Shown piece after piece: positions 61,120 to 64,000 of a DNA stretch of 64,000 nt. Under the pieces are notes generated by a model. The model was not told where the DNA came from, did not search any database, and saw only the letters and a program-made list of their open reading frames with translations. This DNA comes from Pyxicephalus adspersus (Eukaryota; Chordata; Amphibia; Anura; Pyxicephalidae), in contig NC_092859.1 in NCBI RefSeq assembly GCF_032062135.1, forward strand, positions 23,306,407 to 23,370,406. Reading direction: 5' to 3'. Position 1 is the first letter of the stretch; each line of letters starts with the position of its first letter. A program made the translations under genes and the position numbers.

Positions 61120-61344
61120 GGGACGGATTTTAATAAAGCTCTCCAAGGCTGGAGATGATACACTTCCATCAGTGAAGCTGGGTGATCCAGCTAACCTGGA
61201 ACAGTATTTTTAAAGGCTTTTGTTATTTGTTAGCAAATGCTTTCAATCTTGGACCAGATCCATTCCAAATTTGCTGGATTACCCAGCTTCACTGATTAAA
61301 GTGTATCCTCTTCAGCCTTGGAGAGCCCTAATAGAATCAGGTCC
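61120..61344. mobile_element. Palindromic MITE, better preserved copy
   Basis: Arms read TTTTAATAAAGCTCTCCAAG..CAGTGAAGCTGGGTGATCCAGC and, complemented, ATTAGGGCTCTCCAAGGCTG..CAGTGAAGCTGGGTAATCCAGC. The whole unit could fold into one long hairpin. A third, partial copy is at about 31813-31885 (GGTCTGAT..AAGGCTGAAGAAGATAGATT..ACCTGGATGATCTAGCA). Confidence 0.75.
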
Positions 61345-62539
61345 TCTGTACCTATTTTGGAACTAATTGTTTTTGGAAGAAAACCTAAAAAAAGGAAAAC
61401 AGTGAGGGAAGTTTCCCCAATTATTTTTTTTTCTATTAAAGGGGGCATGGCAGTGGTGTGTCCCCAGTCTTATAATCGGTGCCTTTCTTTCTCTAACAAG
61501 AAATATAGGATTTGGTAGTCATGCTTTTCAGAAGCCAAGGAATGTTAGGGGGGCTTTCTGAAAATTTCTATTGAATTCTCAAAGTATATAACACAGAAAC
61601 AATGCCCCGATGCTCAGAAATGAATACACATGTGGTGAGGGGTGCTGTACTAAAACAAGCTGCTGCAATGCAAAAAAAAAAGTACCAACCGCATTTAGCC
61701 TAAATTACTGCCCAAAAAAATGACGCTACTTCATTGTCATTCAACTACAAAAAGATCTTATGAATGCAAATGATTCAGCCGGTATACTAGTACCACACAA
61801 TGATTCAGTCTTACTGCTCCTTGCCTTGTGTGAGTCTGAAGGAGGACATTGAACAACGGTTCCCATATACATAACTCTGTATCGGTTGTACAATCCCAGT
61901 GAAGGTCGCCATGTGACAGAATACCGTAAAGGTTTGGGTATTATGGATGCAATTCAATTCCTGCAGAGAATAGGTTGTGTTGGTTTATCTTCCTTCCATG
62001 GCCACGCGGCTCGCCCAGGGTAAAGCTGAGCGTGCTATTAATGCTGCTTGATGTTGGGATATCAAATCTTTTTTTGTTCTTCCTTTTATTTATATTCAAA
62101 CATTCTGACATCTCCAAATGGTCAGCATATCACGTTTATAAAATATCTGGAATTCTCCACATATTTCAGTTTAAAAATACAAAGTGTGATTCTCCAAACA
62201 TAGCCTACAAAGTGTCACCAGCACATCAGTGGTCCTCCAACCAGCCTTCTATTCATGTATCACATAAAACAAGCCATGACCTGGAGATTACAAAAACCCC
62301 TTCCCTGGGTGGTTGTGTCCCCAGAAGTCCTAAAATATTATCAGCGACCCTGGGAGACTCAATGTGACAATGCCCCTGGTTATGGGGATGGAAAATTAGC
62401 ACTCTGCTGGCAGCAACAATTGCAAGAAATACAATATACTAATTAATAAAAAGTTTCCTTTCTTTTTATATATCCTGCACAAACTTTTTAGTAACAGTCC
62501 TTTATGTGTTGAGGAGATCCCACCATCCCTGTGCTGAGT

Positions 62540-62780
62540 TTTTACACCTGCATTTCCCAAATGAGAGAACTTCCCCATTCCTGCTCCAAGTTTCTGGGTC
62601 TGCACATATGCAGTGCCCATTATTAGGGGTCCCCAGTTGCTCTGAAGTCCAGGCTTTGAAAACCCATTGTAGTTATTAGGGTTTCCAACCACCCCTGCAT
62701 GTAGCTCCCAGGTCTGTACACCTGCTGTGCCCATTATGAGGGGCTCCCAATATCCTGCACGGAGGTTTCAAATCTGAAAA
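62540..62780. repeat. Degenerate repeat, unit about 45-90 bp
   Basis: Diverged repeats of phrases CTGCTCCAAGTTTCTGGGTCT, CATATGCAGTGCCCATTATTAG GGGTCCCCAGTT and CATGTAGCTCCCAGGTCTGT, CCTGCTGTGCCCATTATGAG GGGCTCCCAAT. Two to three units can be aligned by eye. Confidence 0.4.
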
Positions 62781-63802
62781 CCTACAATTACACTATCCCC
62801 GAGTTTCCAGTTTTGCTGTTGCAAGAACTTCCACCATTTCTGTGATGTGTTCACACTTCTACGTGTTTTCTCCTTTATACTTTAGTTCTTGTATTCTTTA
62901 AAGCAATATGTTTACCAGCCATTAGGGAGCTCTCAGTGACCCAGTGCAGTTACTGTAATAAATATTTGCAAGTGCTACAAGTAAACATTTCTTAGCATGC
63001 GGCAGTTATCATAAAATATATCAGAAGGTTTACTTTACAGTTTGTTTTTTTTTTTTTTTTAAAGAATTTCCTATTCTTGCTTTTTCATATTATGTTGTAT
63101 TAAAAATAAAATCCAGCTACTAGAAGGCCTCTCAGTAGCTCAGGGTAATTAATTTGTCTTAATAAGTAATGAAATAAGATATCAGCCACACAGTGAGTGC
63201 ATTGTTTTTAGTAGGTCAGAATTCAGAAATCAGAAGAATAACAGCAAATAAATATAAAAGGATTTATTTTTTTAAATCACATAGGATATCCAATGCATGG
63301 GACAAACTAAAGGTTAAACTGTTGGGGTTCAATCTGATATTTAGAGCCCCCTTCCCCACGAAAGTGCTCAGCACATCTTTGCCTTGGAACAAGCTCTTCT
63401 TCAAGGAGTCGGACAATGGCAGTGAGCCATAACATGACAGGTTCTCCTTAATAATGGGTGACAGATGGCCTCCCTCCGCATTCAGGGCTGGTGCAAGAAT
63501 TAAATTATTTAGCTAAGGAGTTTGTATTGTAGATGGGCGCTGCTGTGTCTCCATTGTTTCCAGTGCAGACAATTGGCAGAAGAAGCCATATTACAGCCTC
63601 CCCACCCTGAAGCTGCTGAGACGCTGGAAAATCCTGCCATCAAAGCAGGATGCGGCACAGCCGGGGCGAGCACCCATCTCTGGAGTGGGAGAACCTGTTA
63701 TGCAGGAATGAGTTTTGATGGGATTAAGTGGAAGTTGGGGAGGAAACATGGGAGGGGGGATACAGACATGGCTGCACATTGATGGGGGGTACAGACATAA
63801 TC

Positions 63803-63868
63803 CCCTATCTAATGTACAGCGCTGCGTTATATGTTGGCGCTATATAGTGTTTTATTTTAATAATAATG
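63803..63868 (+). repeat. SINE-tail fragment
   Basis: CCCTATCTAATGTACAGCGC followed by TGCGTTATATGTTGGCGCTA and an ATTTTAATAATAAT tail. Same family as 54656-54808, 3' end only. Confidence 0.6.
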
Positions 63869-64000
63869 TTCATAATAACTGTAGTTGGGGGGGTTTACAC
63901 ACATGGTTGCACATGGGGGTGCTACAGACTGCAAATAATTCATTTTTCACATTGTTGAAATCCTCAATGCTTTTATTCTTTTCTGTGGGCTGCCTAATGA

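Larger units (their letters stand above)
56360..63800 (-). other. Presumed HIPK2 intron 1, distal part
   Basis: No exon recognised. It holds MITE fragments (56359-56405, 58540-58800, 61120-61344), a repeat with a GCAAAACGCGTCGGG motif near 60465, a degenerate tandem repeat (62540-62780) and unique, possibly conserved blocks near 57050-57450 and 59060-59870. Short ORFs are present on both strands, but none shows family features. Confidence 0.5.

Overview
This is vertebrate nuclear DNA. It is AT-rich, has long introns with canonical GT-AG junctions, and carries many dispersed repeats. The repeat types (tRNA-derived SINEs ending in a 'GCGCTATATAAATACTG' tail, palindromic MITEs, Tc1-like and mariner relics, and motifs resembling 'GAAACGCGT') are those I associate with frogs. 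I therefore infer an anuran, probably a neobatrachian, but cannot fix the species. Three N-runs (7070-7123, 15923-16332, 56089-56358) show a draft assembly.

The one gene I can identify firmly is HIPK2, a nuclear Ser/Thr kinase of the DYRK/HIPK family, on the minus strand from 51912 down to 28040. Fourteen coding exons (human exons 2-15) splice in phase without a frameshift. They give 1148 residues, or 1159 with an alternative exon-11 donor. The kinase domain is encoded by exons 2-6; the homeoprotein-binding, SUMO-interaction and Ser/Gln/His-rich C-terminal regions by exons 7-15. The first exon shown here opens with two bases that complete a split Gly codon, so the true exon 1 lies upstream. 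The region 51913-64000 is then most likely intron 1. The 3' UTR probably runs from 28039 to about 25200.

From 1 to about 25 kb I see no complete gene. A GC-rich island at about 16.8-17.2 kb holds a candidate minus-strand first exon (signal peptide followed by a phase-1 donor) of an unidentified secreted or membrane protein. The rest is transposon relics (two Tc1-like, one mariner, several MITEs), SINEs and tandem repeats. The tandem arrays are a 31-bp array at 10.5-11.1 kb, a 39-bp array at 15.2-16.66 kb with a decayed flank from 13.85 kb, and weaker arrays near 2.7 kb and 62.5 kb. HIPK2 introns hold more SINEs and MITEs, a 46-bp VNTR inside a dispersed element, and hairpins.

I found no new multi-gene system. 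The most useful observations are fine details of the HIPK2 gene (lack of a 27-residue segment, alternative donors in one phase, altered SUMO and caspase sites, a 37-bp duplication of a splice-donor region), the candidate orphan first exon, and two Tc1 copies that share one deletion.
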